Source: Cyclobacteriaceae bacterium (GTDB lineage: Bacteria > Bacteroidota > Bacteroidia > Cytophagales > Cyclobacteriaceae). Taken from it: a DNA stretch of 64,000 nucleotides. Made by a program: the position numbers and the translations under genes. Location: the NCBI GenBank assembly GCA_028284125.1, contig JANQSI010000001.1, forward strand, positions 248,001 through 312,000. The letters are read 5' to 3'. Shown in pieces: positions 36,231-44,843 of the stretch; positions within the stretch are counted from its first letter, which is position 1; every line of letters begins with the position of its first letter. A model generated the notes under the pieces. The model made no database searches, was not told the origin of the DNA, and was given only the letters and a program-made list of their open reading frames with translations.

Positions 36231-36797
36231 ATGAGTGCCAAAATCAAAAAAGAGATCAGGGAATGGATCATACTGATTACTGTAGGAAGTTTCATTTATT
36301 TGATGGGTTGGCACACAGTAATCGCCAGCAAGCTGCAGCAGGCTGTACTCGCCACGGGAATTATGAGCCCTTCCGAACTGAAAGAAGAACGATTCGCTTC
36401 TTATGAGTTTGTACTGGAAGATGTGAATGGGAAACGAGTACATTTTTCTGACTTTAAGGAAAAAACCGTATTTATAAATTTTTGGGCCACCTGGTGTGCA
36501 CCGTGTGTAGCAGAAATGCCCGACATTCATAATTTGTATGAAGAAACAGGAGAAACGGTGAATTTCGTCATGATCTCTGTCGATCAGGATGAAAACAAGG
36601 CTAGGAAGTTTGTCAAGAAAAAAGAATTTGACTTTCCGATCTATTTTCTGAGGTCCGGACTGCCGAGAGGATACAACACGCACTCCATACCAACGACTTA
36701 CTTGATTGACAAAAACGGAAAAATTCGAGTAGAAAATAGCGGAATGGCCAAGTACAATTCATCTTCCTTCAAGGACCTGCTAGCAAGAATCCAATAA
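36231..36797 (+). CDS. TlpA-family thiol:disulfide oxidoreductase, membrane-anchored
   Basis: A 188-residue protein with an N-terminal membrane anchor (residues ~12-30, WIILITVGSFIYLMGW) and a periplasmic thioredoxin fold of the TlpA/ResA type. The active site is WATWCAPCVAEMPD with Cys89 and Cys92. FVMISVDQDENKARKFVKKK and the cis-proline segment SIPTTYLIDKNG also fit. It probably reduces or isomerises disulfides in periplasmic proteins, as ResA and TlpA do in cytochrome maturation. It lies 136 bp from the divergent 601-aa gene and converges on the agmatinase-family gene with one base between them. Confidence 0.93.
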   Translation: MSAKIKKEIREWIILITVGSFIYLMGWHTVIASKLQQAVLATGIMSPSELKEERFASYEFVLEDVNGKRVHFSDFKEKTVFINFWATWCAPCVAEMPDIHNLYEETGETVNFVMISVDQDENKARKFVKKKEFDFPIYFLRSGLPRGYNTHSIPTTYLIDKNGKIRVENSGMAKYNSSSFKDLLARIQ

Positions 36798-36798
36798 A

Positions 36799-37809
36799 CT
36801 ACTTTAGAGACAGTAGGCCTTGAGAAACTCCCATTGAAGCAGCCAGGCGATACAGAATTCTTGAACCGACATTTGCGTCCCATGTCGTACTTCCAACTTC
36901 ACTAAGATCGAATCCAATAATCTTTCTTCCGGATTTAGCCAACTCATTGAGTAAGTAAACAGCTTCATTGTATCTCAAACCACCAGGAACTGGAGTTCCA
37001 GTTGTCGGACACAATGCAGTATCAAGACCATCAATATCGAAGCTGACATAAACGCTTTCTGGTAAGGTTTGAATAATCTTCTTGGTTTGATCTGCCCAAG
37101 TCTCTCCATTCATTTTTTCTGTAAAACTCAGTTCATCATAAAAAGTGTGAATTTCTTTATTTGAATTTCTAATATATTCTTCCTCCTCTTCACAGAAATC
37201 TCGGATTCCAACTTGAGTTAAACTAGAAACTCCTTCCAAATTCATCGCATTGTGCATGATCGAGGCATGAGAATAGGTGAAACCTTCGTACGAATTTCTT
37301 AGATCCATATGGGCATCAATCTGAAGAATTCCAAATTGCTCCCTTTTGGCCAATGATTTCAACAAACCGAATGGTGATGAATGATCTCCACCCAGAACGC
37401 CGACTGTTTTTCCTTGATCCAGCAATTCGTCGCATACTCCTTCAACATTGGAGTGCACCCTTTCGCAAAAGCTGTTGACTTCATCAAGGTAACTCTCATT
37501 TGGATCTTTTCCATTTTCCAAAGCATCAATAACTACATTGGCTTTTTCTCTGAATGTCTCGTTTTCTTCTTCGCTAATAAGCTTTGGGTTCATTACCATT
37601 TTCAACTTCCAAGAATCTTTTATGAATGGAAGCGAAAGGTCTAACTGGCTTGATTCGTAAAGAACGAGCTGCGGTGCTTGTGCGGTCCCATCTCCATAAG
37701 AAGTTGTTACGTCAAGATTTACAGGAAGTATGATCAGGTCGGATTCTTGTTGAGAATAAGGAAGTCCAAATAGGGTTCCTCTTTTCCCAACATCACTTGG
37801 GTTGTACAT
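36799..37809 (-). CDS. Agmatinase/formimidoylglutamase family (ureohydrolase)
   Basis: A 336-residue enzyme of the arginase superfamily. The binuclear manganese site is visible as GVLGGDHSSPFG, LQIDAHMDLR, and VSFDIDGLD, with SHASIMHNAM and CPTTGTPVPGGL completing the pocket. Family members hydrolyse guanidino or formimino groups (agmatine, arginine, formimidoylglutamate); which one this is cannot be settled from sequence. The ATG at 37809 is chosen; a TTG one codon upstream exists. The start overlaps the sixA stop by one base (TGATG), so the two genes are translationally coupled. Confidence 0.92.
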   Translation of the reverse strand: MYNPSDVGKRGTLFGLPYSQQESDLIILPVNLDVTTSYGDGTAQAPQLVLYESSQLDLSLPFIKDSWKLKMVMNPKLISEEENETFREKANVVIDALENGKDPNESYLDEVNSFCERVHSNVEGVCDELLDQGKTVGVLGGDHSSPFGLLKSLAKREQFGILQIDAHMDLRNSYEGFTYSHASIMHNAMNLEGVSSLTQVGIRDFCEEEEEYIRNSNKEIHTFYDELSFTEKMNGETWADQTKKIIQTLPESVYVSFDIDGLDTALCPTTGTPVPGGLRYNEAVYLLNELAKSGRKIIGFDLSEVGSTTWDANVGSRILYRLAASMGVSQGLLSLK

Positions 37810-38294
37810 CAATGATTTGGATGATAGTAGGAAACAAAAGTACCTGACCCCTGTGTAATTTCATTCCAGGCTGATTCAAATTTGATGGTCAAAATTCCAC
37901 AAGGCTCCATGCCGGCAAATCCATTTCCTGTCAGGTATTCTCCGAAAAATGATAAGGTCGGATTATGCCCAATTAATACTGCCGATTTTACCTGATCTTC
38001 AAACTCATTGACAACTTCCAGCAATTCCCTAACTGAGGCTTCATAGATTTTTTCTTCATAGGTTATTAGCTGTTCACTGATTCCCAATTCCTCAGCAAGG
38101 TTTATTGCAGTGTCTTCTGCTCTAACCGCATTGCTACTGACTATTATGTCCGGATTGAAACCATCTTCACCAAGTTTTCTGCCAAGTGCTCGAACTGCGG
38201 ACAAGCCTTCCATTGTCAAGCCTCTACTGAAATCACTGCCATCACCTGGTGGATCAGCATACGAATGCCTTAGGAGGTAAAGTTTTCTTTTCAT
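37809..38294 (-). CDS. sixA: SixA-like phosphohistidine phosphatase
   Basis: A 161-residue histidine phosphatase. The phosphohistidine motif is LYLLRHSYAD at the N-terminus (RHS in place of the usual RHG), with the second catalytic histidine in VLIGHNPTLS. TMEGLSAVRALGRKL and DIIVSSNAVRAEDTA match SixA proteins, which remove phosphate from His residues of phosphorelay proteins. I use ATG 38294; an upstream in-frame start at 38345 would put non-homologous residues ahead of it. It is upstream of and overlaps the agmatinase-family gene. Confidence 0.9.
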   Translation of the reverse strand: MKRKLYLLRHSYADPPGDGSDFSRGLTMEGLSAVRALGRKLGEDGFNPDIIVSSNAVRAEDTAINLAEELGISEQLITYEEKIYEASVRELLEVVNEFEDQVKSAVLIGHNPTLSFFGEYLTGNGFAGMEPCGILTIKFESAWNEITQGSGTFVSYYHPNH

Positions 38295-38306
38295 TGTTAG
38301 GTTGGT

Positions 38307-38325
38307 GATTAAAATAAATTTAATC
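38307..38325. promoter_or_regulatory. Palindrome ahead of sixA
   Basis: GATTAAA-ATAAA-TTTAATC has perfect 7-bp arms with a 5-base spacer and ends 13 bp upstream of the sixA start codon. It could be an operator or a leader hairpin; the sequence is AT-rich, so chance is possible. Confidence 0.3.
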
Positions 38326-38428
38326 GTTAAAGTTTCGTGTTCCAATCATTAACAAATAAAGTTTTTTGTAAATCCATTGTCATTTCATTTCAAAAGTGGT
38401 GTTATGTTTACGACCGAAATTTCATCAC

Positions 38429-40753
38429 ATGAGTAAAAACCTGGTAATCGTTGAGTCGCCCGCAAAGGCAAAAACAATTGAAGGATATCTTGGAAAAGAT
38501 TTTGAGGTGAAGTCATCCTATGGACACGTGAGAGATTTGCCAAAGGACGATTCAGCAATCGATATTGAGAATGGGTTTGAGCCAACCTATGAAATTTCCA
38601 AGGACAAAAAGGATGTAGTAAAAGAGCTTAAAAAGCTTTCTAAGGATGCTGAAACTATCTACCTAGCATCGGATGATGACCGTGAAGGAGAAGCCATTTC
38701 CTGGCACCTCGCTGAAGCGTTGGAATTGAATGAGGCAAAAACGAGAAGGATTGTTTTTCGGGAAATCACAAAAAATGCAATCCAAAATGCAATCCAGAAT
38801 CCAAGAGGCATAGACATTGATCTGGTCAATGCACAGCAGGCAAGAAGGATTCTTGATCGCCTGGTAGGTTTCGAGCTCTCTCCTATTTTGTGGAAAAAAA
38901 TTAAAGGCGGACTCTCCGCTGGCCGAGTTCAGTCTGTAGCAGTGCGATTGGTTGTGGAGCGTGAAAGAGAGATAGGAAAATTTGTGCCAGAGTCTTCGTT
39001 CAAAGTAACAGCACTTTTTAATCTGGAAGGAGGAAAAGTTCTGAAAGCAGAATTACCTAAGAAGTTTTCAACGGAGAATGATGCAATGGCTTTTTTGGAA
39101 AAATGCAAAGGAGCGGAATTCTCAATCGAAAATCTTGAAACCAAGCCAGCCAAGAAATCTCCTGCGCCACCATTTACAACCTCCACACTACAACAAGAAG
39201 CTAGTCGTAAAATTGGATACTCTGTAGCTCGAACGATGCAAGTGGCCCAAAAGCTTTATGAAGCTGGAAAGATCTCTTATATGCGTACAGATTCGCTCAA
39301 CCTTTCCGAGGAAGCTATGCAAGGTGCCTCCCAGACCATATCTACGAGCTACGGTGACGATTATGCGAACCGACGAGTGTTCAAAACAAAAAGTAAAAGC
39401 GCTCAAGAAGCGCACGAAGCAATTAGGCCGACGAATTTTCAAGTGAAGGGCGCTGGAATGGGTGATGCTGAAAATAGGTTGTATGATTTGATTTGGAAGC
39501 GTGCCATTGCATCTCAGATGTCTGATGCACAGTTGGAGAAAACTACAGCAACCATTGGGATTTCAACAACCGATGAGAAATTAGTAGCGAAAGGTGAAGT
39601 AGTGAAGTTTGATGGATTCCTGAAAGTATATATTGAATCTACTGATGAGGAGAATGATGAAGAAAACGAAAGCATGCTTCCACCATTATCCATTGGACAA
39701 CAATTGGATTTGAGAAGCATATTGGCCAAGGAAGGCTTCACTCGACATCCGGCCAGATACACGGAAGCTAGCCTTGTGAAGAAATTGGAAGAAATGGGAA
39801 TTGGAAGACCATCCACTTATGCTCCAACCATTTCTACCATTCAGAAAAGAAATTACGTGGAGAAAGAGGCACGTGAAGGTCATGAGCGAATTTCTATAGA
39901 GTGTACGCTTGAAAACGGTGAAATAAAGAGAAATGAGGCTGTTGAAATAACAGGAGCCGAAAAGAACAAACTGTTCCCAACGAATACGGCAATGGTAGTG
40001 AACGATTTTCTTGTTGATCATTTTCCAAATGTGATCGACTACAATTTCACTGCTGATGTAGAACAACAATTTGACGAGATTGCCGAAGGAAAAACCGTTT
40101 GGAGCCAAATGATTGATTCCTTTTACGGTGGCTTCCATTCTACTGTAGAAAAATCTGCTGACCTTGATCGATCTACTGTGAATCAAGCAAGAGAAGTTGG
40201 CATTGATCCGAAGAGCGGAAAAATGATCTATGCCAAACATGGAAAATTTGGAGCCTACGTTCAGATTGGAGAATTAGTTGAAGGAGAAGAAAAGCCCAAA
40301 TATGCTAGTCTTAGACATGGACAATTCCTTGATAACGTTACACTAGAAGACGCGCTTGAGCTTTTCAAGTTACCAAGAGAAGTTGGTGAATTTGAAGGTC
40401 AACCCATGGTTGCGGCAATTGGAAGATTTGGACCATACATCAGACACGATGGGAAATTTGCTTCTATCAAAAAAGAGCAAGACCCTTTAACCATTACAGC
40501 CGATGAAGCGATTCAATTGATTCTAGAAAAACGTGAGGCTGATGCAAACAAATACATCAAAACGTTTGATGAAGATCCTGAGGCATTTGTGCTAAATGGT
40601 CGCTACGGACCTTATATCAAGTTTGGTAAGAAGAATGTCAAAATACCCAAAGACATGGTTCCTGAAGAACTTACCTATGAACAATGTAAGGAACTAGCTG
40701 AAAAAGCCCCTGAAAAAAAAGGAAGAGGGAGAAAAGCTGCAGCTAAAAAATAG
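38429..40753 (+). CDS. topA: DNA topoisomerase I (type IA)
   Basis: A 774-residue type IA topoisomerase that relaxes negative supercoils. The N-terminal TOPRIM domain begins NLVIVESPAKAKTIEGYLGK and includes YLASDDDREGEAISWHL (the DxD metal-binding motif). The core has VRLVVERERE, and the catalytic tyrosine lies in ISYMRTDSLNLSEEA. EEMGIGRPSTYAPTISTIQ follows. The C-terminus holds repeated topoisomerase C-terminal units (GKFGAYVQIG, GRFGPYIRHDG, GRYGPYIKFGKKN) and a Lys-rich tail; there are no Cys4 zinc fingers, as often in Bacteroidota. Start at ATG 38429 (MSKNLVIVESP). Confidence 0.97.
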   Translation: MSKNLVIVESPAKAKTIEGYLGKDFEVKSSYGHVRDLPKDDSAIDIENGFEPTYEISKDKKDVVKELKKLSKDAETIYLASDDDREGEAISWHLAEALELNEAKTRRIVFREITKNAIQNAIQNPRGIDIDLVNAQQARRILDRLVGFELSPILWKKIKGGLSAGRVQSVAVRLVVEREREIGKFVPESSFKVTALFNLEGGKVLKAELPKKFSTENDAMAFLEKCKGAEFSIENLETKPAKKSPAPPFTTSTLQQEASRKIGYSVARTMQVAQKLYEAGKISYMRTDSLNLSEEAMQGASQTISTSYGDDYANRRVFKTKSKSAQEAHEAIRPTNFQVKGAGMGDAENRLYDLIWKRAIASQMSDAQLEKTTATIGISTTDEKLVAKGEVVKFDGFLKVYIESTDEENDEENESMLPPLSIGQQLDLRSILAKEGFTRHPARYTEASLVKKLEEMGIGRPSTYAPTISTIQKRNYVEKEAREGHERISIECTLENGEIKRNEAVEITGAEKNKLFPTNTAMVVNDFLVDHFPNVIDYNFTADVEQQFDEIAEGKTVWSQMIDSFYGGFHSTVEKSADLDRSTVNQAREVGIDPKSGKMIYAKHGKFGAYVQIGELVEGEEKPKYASLRHGQFLDNVTLEDALELFKLPREVGEFEGQPMVAAIGRFGPYIRHDGKFASIKKEQDPLTITADEAIQLILEKREADANKYIKTFDEDPEAFVLNGRYGPYIKFGKKNVKIPKDMVPEELTYEQCKELAEKAPEKKGRGRKAAAKK

Positions 40754-40756
40754 GAC

Positions 40757-41464
40757 CTAAAAAAAAGTTCGAAGCAACAAGTCTTTGAACCAATCAATCG
40801 CGACTCTTTCCTTGCTTGTAAAGACAAGCGTAATTCCTATGATATCATAAAATCCATGGTAAAGAATACATGTGATTAATCCGTCTTTGTTTTTCCAGAA
40901 AACTAATCCCATCAAAAACCCTATCAGGCCAGTAGAAATCATTCCAGATAATCCCTGATACAAGTGGCCATATCCAAACAGAAAGGAAGACAATAGAAGT
41001 CCAATCAACCAAGCCTTATTATCGTTCCCTAACAGGATTGCGGTTTGCTTGATTAGAAATCCTCGATATACAAATTCTTCACCGAATCCTGCAATCACCC
41101 ACATTATCAAAATCATGATAAAGTAATTGATCCAACTTCCTCTTAGGTGATCAAACGAAGAGAGGTCCACTACATGATCAGTGCTAATTTCAACTATTGG
41201 CTGAATGATTACATCAGCAAGCAAATAGGTCAAAACAGAAAGGACAACTACATTCCACAATAGCTTTGGCCAGCTCCTTGGGCGTCTGAAATTTAAGAAA
41301 TGCCAATCCCAGCGAGAGGCCCAAAGCACAATAAGCACCCAGAAAATGCTAATGAAAAAGACCAAGTCATCAGCGAAAAAAGTGAAAACCGTGAAAGCAA
41401 CAATAGCCGCCATCATGACCAATCGATGGGTCAGAAAGGCATAGATTTTATCTCTAAAAGTCAT
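40757..41464 (-). CDS. CPBP family intramembrane metalloprotease
   Basis: A 235-residue membrane protein with about six helices. It carries the CPBP (CAAX protease and bacteriocin-processing) motifs: GFGEEFVYRGFL (paired glutamates plus Arg), FLFGYGHLYQG (histidine), and LYHGFYDIIG near the end. This family is related to Rce1 and often acts in bacteriocin immunity or protein processing. It is 21 bp downstream of the TetR gene on the same strand, so the two form an operon and the regulator probably controls it. It converges on topA with 3 bp between stops. Confidence 0.9.
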   Translation of the reverse strand: MTFRDKIYAFLTHRLVMMAAIVAFTVFTFFADDLVFFISIFWVLIVLWASRWDWHFLNFRRPRSWPKLLWNVVVLSVLTYLLADVIIQPIVEISTDHVVDLSSFDHLRGSWINYFIMILIMWVIAGFGEEFVYRGFLIKQTAILLGNDNKAWLIGLLLSSFLFGYGHLYQGLSGMISTGLIGFLMGLVFWKNKDGLITCILYHGFYDIIGITLVFTSKERVAIDWFKDLLLRTFF

Positions 41465-41485
41465 AGTGGTTTATTTTATCAATTA

Positions 41486-42091
41486 TTATTTCTTTATTAA
41501 GTCGAGGTATTGATCTAGTGAGGCCATTGCCATCGATCGGTCCTTGAAATGAGATTGGAGCATGAAATAACTTCGAAAAAGACCATTGATCAGGTTAATG
41601 AAATTCAAGGCGATGAGATTATAATCCATATCCTTTCTAATCTCATCCTGATCTTGCGCCTGCTTAATTAGCTTTAATATGACCTTATAAAACAGTTCTG
41701 TGATCTCAATTTTTGACTGGTATAAGGATTTATCTTGGGATTTTTCAACGTTGAACCAGGTTAACTCAATGTAATCACGAAACTCTTTTAGGTCATAGAG
41801 TGCAGTGACATTTATCCGTAGTATCTCATCAAGCTTATCCAAAGCCGATGAATCCTGTCCCTGAATTTCATTGATCTTTTCTGTCAATCTATTGAATTGT
41901 CCTTTACCCAAAATATCCAGGATCTCTTTTTTGTTCTTAAAGTGCCAATAAATAGCCCCTCTTGTGACCTTAGATCGCTTAGCAATCTGTTCAAGAGTCG
42001 TCTCAGAATATCCTTTAGCCAAAAAGACACTCAAGGATGACTTAAGGATTTTATTCCTGGTTTTTAATGCTTCTTCTTTTGTTTTTTTCAT
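41486..42091 (-). CDS. TetR/AcrR family transcriptional regulator
   Basis: A 201-residue regulator with an N-terminal helix-turn-helix: KTRNKILKSSLSVFLAKGYS, TLEQIAKRSKVTRGAIYWHF, KNKKEIL. It resembles AcrR more than other TetR proteins, and the C-terminal ligand domain has FRDYIELTWFNVEKSQDKSL. The start codon is inside a palindrome that looks like the AcrR operator, suggesting autoregulation. It precedes the CPBP protease gene by 21 bp. Confidence 0.93.
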   Translation of the reverse strand: MKKTKEEALKTRNKILKSSLSVFLAKGYSETTLEQIAKRSKVTRGAIYWHFKNKKEILDILGKGQFNRLTEKINEIQGQDSSALDKLDEILRINVTALYDLKEFRDYIELTWFNVEKSQDKSLYQSKIEITELFYKVILKLIKQAQDQDEIRKDMDYNLIALNFINLINGLFRSYFMLQSHFKDRSMAMASLDQYLDLIKK

Positions 42092-42106
42092 ACATTCATG
42101 TATGTA
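42087..42106. promoter_or_regulatory. Candidate TetR/AcrR operator over the regulator's start codon
   Basis: CATACAT-TC-ATGTATG is a perfect 7+2+7 palindrome (42089-42104), extendable to 9-bp arms with one mismatch. The half-site ACATACATT resembles that of the E. coli AcrR operator. It overlaps the ATG of the TetR gene, so repressor binding would block initiation of its own transcription. Confidence 0.6.
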
Positions 42107-42209
42107 TGTAAATTATTATAAACTTTTCAAAAAACAAGAATTATCTCGAAGAAATAAATAGAGAAAACAATAATGGGTAACTTTCAAGAGTATTAACCTA
42201 CTAACCACT

Positions 42210-43886
42210 ATGAAGTCACTGAAAGCATTTTTCTTACTAGCAATTTTTGTTTCAAGCTGTACCAGTTCAACAAATTATGACCTTGTCATTCGAAATGGAC
42301 TTTTGGTCGATGGGACTGGTGGTCCCTCCTACCAAGGTGATATCGCCATCTCCGGTGACACAATAGCGGCCATTGGAAACATTGGTGATGCCCGCGGTAA
42401 AAACGAAGTTGATGCCTCAGGCCAGGTCATTGCACCTGGATTCATCAATATGCTAAGTTGGGCAACTGTATCATTGATCCATGACGGAAATTCGGAAAGT
42501 GATATCAGACAAGGAGTCACATTGGAAATTATGGGCGAAGGAAGCTCAATGGGACCATGGAACGACGAAATGAAAGCCGAGCGACTTGCTTTTCAAAAAG
42601 ACATCAAATATGACATTGAATGGACCACTTTAGGCGAGTATCTACAATTCCTGGAGGACAAAGGAGTTTCCACTAACGTAGCTTCCTTCGTTGGTGCTGC
42701 TACCTTAAGAATTAACGAGTTAAAAGAAGAGGATCGGGAACCTACAGCTGAAGAGTTGGAAAGGATGAAAGACCTAGCAAGAGTTGCGATGGAAGAAGGT
42801 GCTATGGGTATTGGCTCTGCACTTATTTACGCTCCTGGCTTTTACGCTAAAACAGATGAGTTAATTGAACTCTGCAAAGTGGCTTCAGAGTATGACGGAA
42901 TGTATATTTCACATCTTCGCTCAGAAGGTGATAATTGGTTAGAAGCTATCGATGAATTACTCACCATAGCCAAAGAAGCGAATATTCGAGCAGAGATTTA
43001 CCATTTAAAAGCAGCTGGAAAACACAATTGGTACAAATATGAGCTTGCTATACAGAAAATTGATTCTGCAAGAAATGCCGGACTTGAAATTACCACAGAT
43101 ATGTACACCTACACCGCTGGAGCTACTGGTTTAGATGCTGCCATGCCTCCTTGGGTTCAAGAAGGTGGATACGGAGAATGGGCTCGAAGACTGCAAGATC
43201 CAGAAATCCGCGCTCGAGTTGAGAAGGAAATGAAAAACATTGGCGATGGATGGGAAAATTTGTATTTCTCTGCTGGAACGCCAGAAAATATCATTTTGAG
43301 TGGATTCAGAAATGACACACTCCGCTACTTGACAGGAAAAACATTGGGTGAAGTAGCAAAAATGCGCGGAACCTCCCCAGAAGTAACTGCAATGGATCTT
43401 GTCGTGCAGGACAGCAGTCGAGTTGGCACAGTGTACTTTTTGATGTCAGAGGATATTGTTAAGCAGCAAATCACCTTGCCTTACATGAGTTTTGGATCAG
43501 ATGCTGGATCGATGGCTCCGGTTGAACCGTTTACCAATTCAAATCCGCACCCTCGTGCTTATGGAAATTTTGCCCGACTCCTTGGGAAATATGTCAGAGA
43601 TGAAAAAGTGATTCCGTTGGAAGAAGCCATTTATAAACTAACCGGACTCTCTGCTTCCAAACTAAAAATTAAAAAAAGAGGCACACTCAAAGTTGGGAAC
43701 TACGCAGATATTGTGGTGTTTGATCCAAACACAATCATTGACAAAGCGACGTTCGCTGAACCCCATCAATTTGCTGAAGGCATGACTCACGTTTTTGTCA
43801 ATGGTGTTCAGGTGCTGAACAATGGAGAACATACCAACGCCAAACCCGGAAGATTCGTAAGAGGACCTGGCTGGAAAGGCGATTGA
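42210..43886 (+). CDS. D-aminoacylase-like amidohydrolase lipoprotein, metal HxH motif lost
   Basis: A 558-residue lipoprotein (lipobox FVSSC, Cys17) of the N-acyl-D-amino-acid deacylase / amidohydrolase superfamily. Barrel features are present: YDLVIRNGLLVDGTGG at the start, the second-metal histidines in YISHLRSEGDN and AEIYHLKAAGKH, TDMYTYTAGATGLDA, SFGSDAGSM (catalytic Asp region), and KRGTLKVGNYADIVVFDP. However, the strand-1 metal motif HxH, which normally follows GFID, is replaced: the segment reads APGFINMLSWATVSLIHDG. Such a subgroup seems to exist in Bacteroidota, so the change is probably real rather than error. Substrate uncertain; if active, it would act outside the cytoplasm on D-amino-acid or related compounds. 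Confidence 0.85.
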   Translation: MKSLKAFFLLAIFVSSCTSSTNYDLVIRNGLLVDGTGGPSYQGDIAISGDTIAAIGNIGDARGKNEVDASGQVIAPGFINMLSWATVSLIHDGNSESDIRQGVTLEIMGEGSSMGPWNDEMKAERLAFQKDIKYDIEWTTLGEYLQFLEDKGVSTNVASFVGAATLRINELKEEDREPTAEELERMKDLARVAMEEGAMGIGSALIYAPGFYAKTDELIELCKVASEYDGMYISHLRSEGDNWLEAIDELLTIAKEANIRAEIYHLKAAGKHNWYKYELAIQKIDSARNAGLEITTDMYTYTAGATGLDAAMPPWVQEGGYGEWARRLQDPEIRARVEKEMKNIGDGWENLYFSAGTPENIILSGFRNDTLRYLTGKTLGEVAKMRGTSPEVTAMDLVVQDSSRVGTVYFLMSEDIVKQQITLPYMSFGSDAGSMAPVEPFTNSNPHPRAYGNFARLLGKYVRDEKVIPLEEAIYKLTGLSASKLKIKKRGTLKVGNYADIVVFDPNTIIDKATFAEPHQFAEGMTHVFVNGVQVLNNGEHTNAKPGRFVRGPGWKGD

Positions 43887-43940
43887 TCACTCAACCATTC
43901 TATAGTTTTCGCGTTTTCAAGCCTAACAAACTAGGGCCAT

Positions 43941-44840
43941 ATGCGAATACTTTTACTATCTCTCCTACTTGTTTTATATTCATGCGGGAACAAGTCAAAC
44001 ATCCCTGAGATTGCAGAAATCTGGCAGCCTGAGATTATCTCTTCAAAACTTCCAGAATTTGCTACAACTGTTAATGCAGAACTGAACCAGGTTTACTTTA
44101 ATCGAACCAATCCAGATCGGTCTTCATTGCAAATAATGCAATCAGAATTGATTAATGGGAAATGGTCTAATCCTGTGCCGCTTTCTTTTTCTAACGGCAC
44201 ATATAGAGATGTTGACCCATTTCTTTCTCACGATGAGAACCGTCTATATTTCAGTTCTACACGGCCAAGAAATGATGGTGATGATCTAACAAATTGGGAT
44301 ACCTGGTACATAGAAAAAGTAGAAAACAAGTGGTCGGACCCAATTAATACTGGAATACCACTAAATTCTGATTCCACAGAAATATTTGTGACACTGGCAA
44401 AAAATCGTAATGCTTATTTTGTTTCAGAACGAGATGGTAATCGTGGAATTATGGTGAGTCGATTTGAAAATGGATCATATACTGAACCAGAAAAAGTGAG
44501 TCTCTTGTTAAGGGGAGAACCAATCTACGCTGGTAATCCTTGCATTTCATCTGACGAGAGTTTCTTGATCGTTGCTTTAAGAGATCCAGAAGGAAATCAA
44601 ACACCAGATCTCTTCATCTCATTCAAAAACAATGGCAATTGGTCTGATTTGAAAAATTTGGGAACGAAAGTAAATGATCCCGATTACGCTGACTTTGCGC
44701 CTGGACTAAGTAAAGATGATAATATCTTATTCTTCTCATCCGAACGGCCAGGAATTATTGGAAAACAAGCGGAAGATATACGACCTCCAGGCGATATCTA
44801 TTGGGTTGATCTAAAGAGAGTAATCGAAGAAATCAACTAG
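43941..44840 (+). CDS. PD40/TolB-like beta-propeller lipoprotein
   Basis: A 299-residue lipoprotein (MRILLLSLLLVLYSC, lipobox LYSC). The mature protein is built of WD40-like PD40 repeats, seen as DVDPFLSHDENRLYFSS, NPCISSDESFLIVALRD and FAPGLSKDDNILFFSS, with intervening NGxW S-D motifs. This forms a six-bladed propeller as in TolB. It follows the D-aminoacylase-like gene by 54 bp on the same strand. Its job may be protein or peptide binding at the outer membrane. It converges on dnaN with 3 bp between stops. Confidence 0.87.
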   Translation: MRILLLSLLLVLYSCGNKSNIPEIAEIWQPEIISSKLPEFATTVNAELNQVYFNRTNPDRSSLQIMQSELINGKWSNPVPLSFSNGTYRDVDPFLSHDENRLYFSSTRPRNDGDDLTNWDTWYIEKVENKWSDPINTGIPLNSDSTEIFVTLAKNRNAYFVSERDGNRGIMVSRFENGSYTEPEKVSLLLRGEPIYAGNPCISSDESFLIVALRDPEGNQTPDLFISFKNNGNWSDLKNLGTKVNDPDYADFAPGLSKDDNILFFSSERPGIIGKQAEDIRPPGDIYWVDLKRVIEEIN

Positions 44841-44843
44841 CTC

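Noticed and set aside
36225-36683. A 152-codon minus-strand frame opposite the TlpA-like gene
   Set aside because: The TlpA frame has a full CxxC thioredoxin pattern; the antisense frame lacks family features.
39686-40240. A 184-codon minus-strand frame opposite topA
   Set aside because: It lies wholly inside the conserved topoisomerase core and has no protein-like motif.
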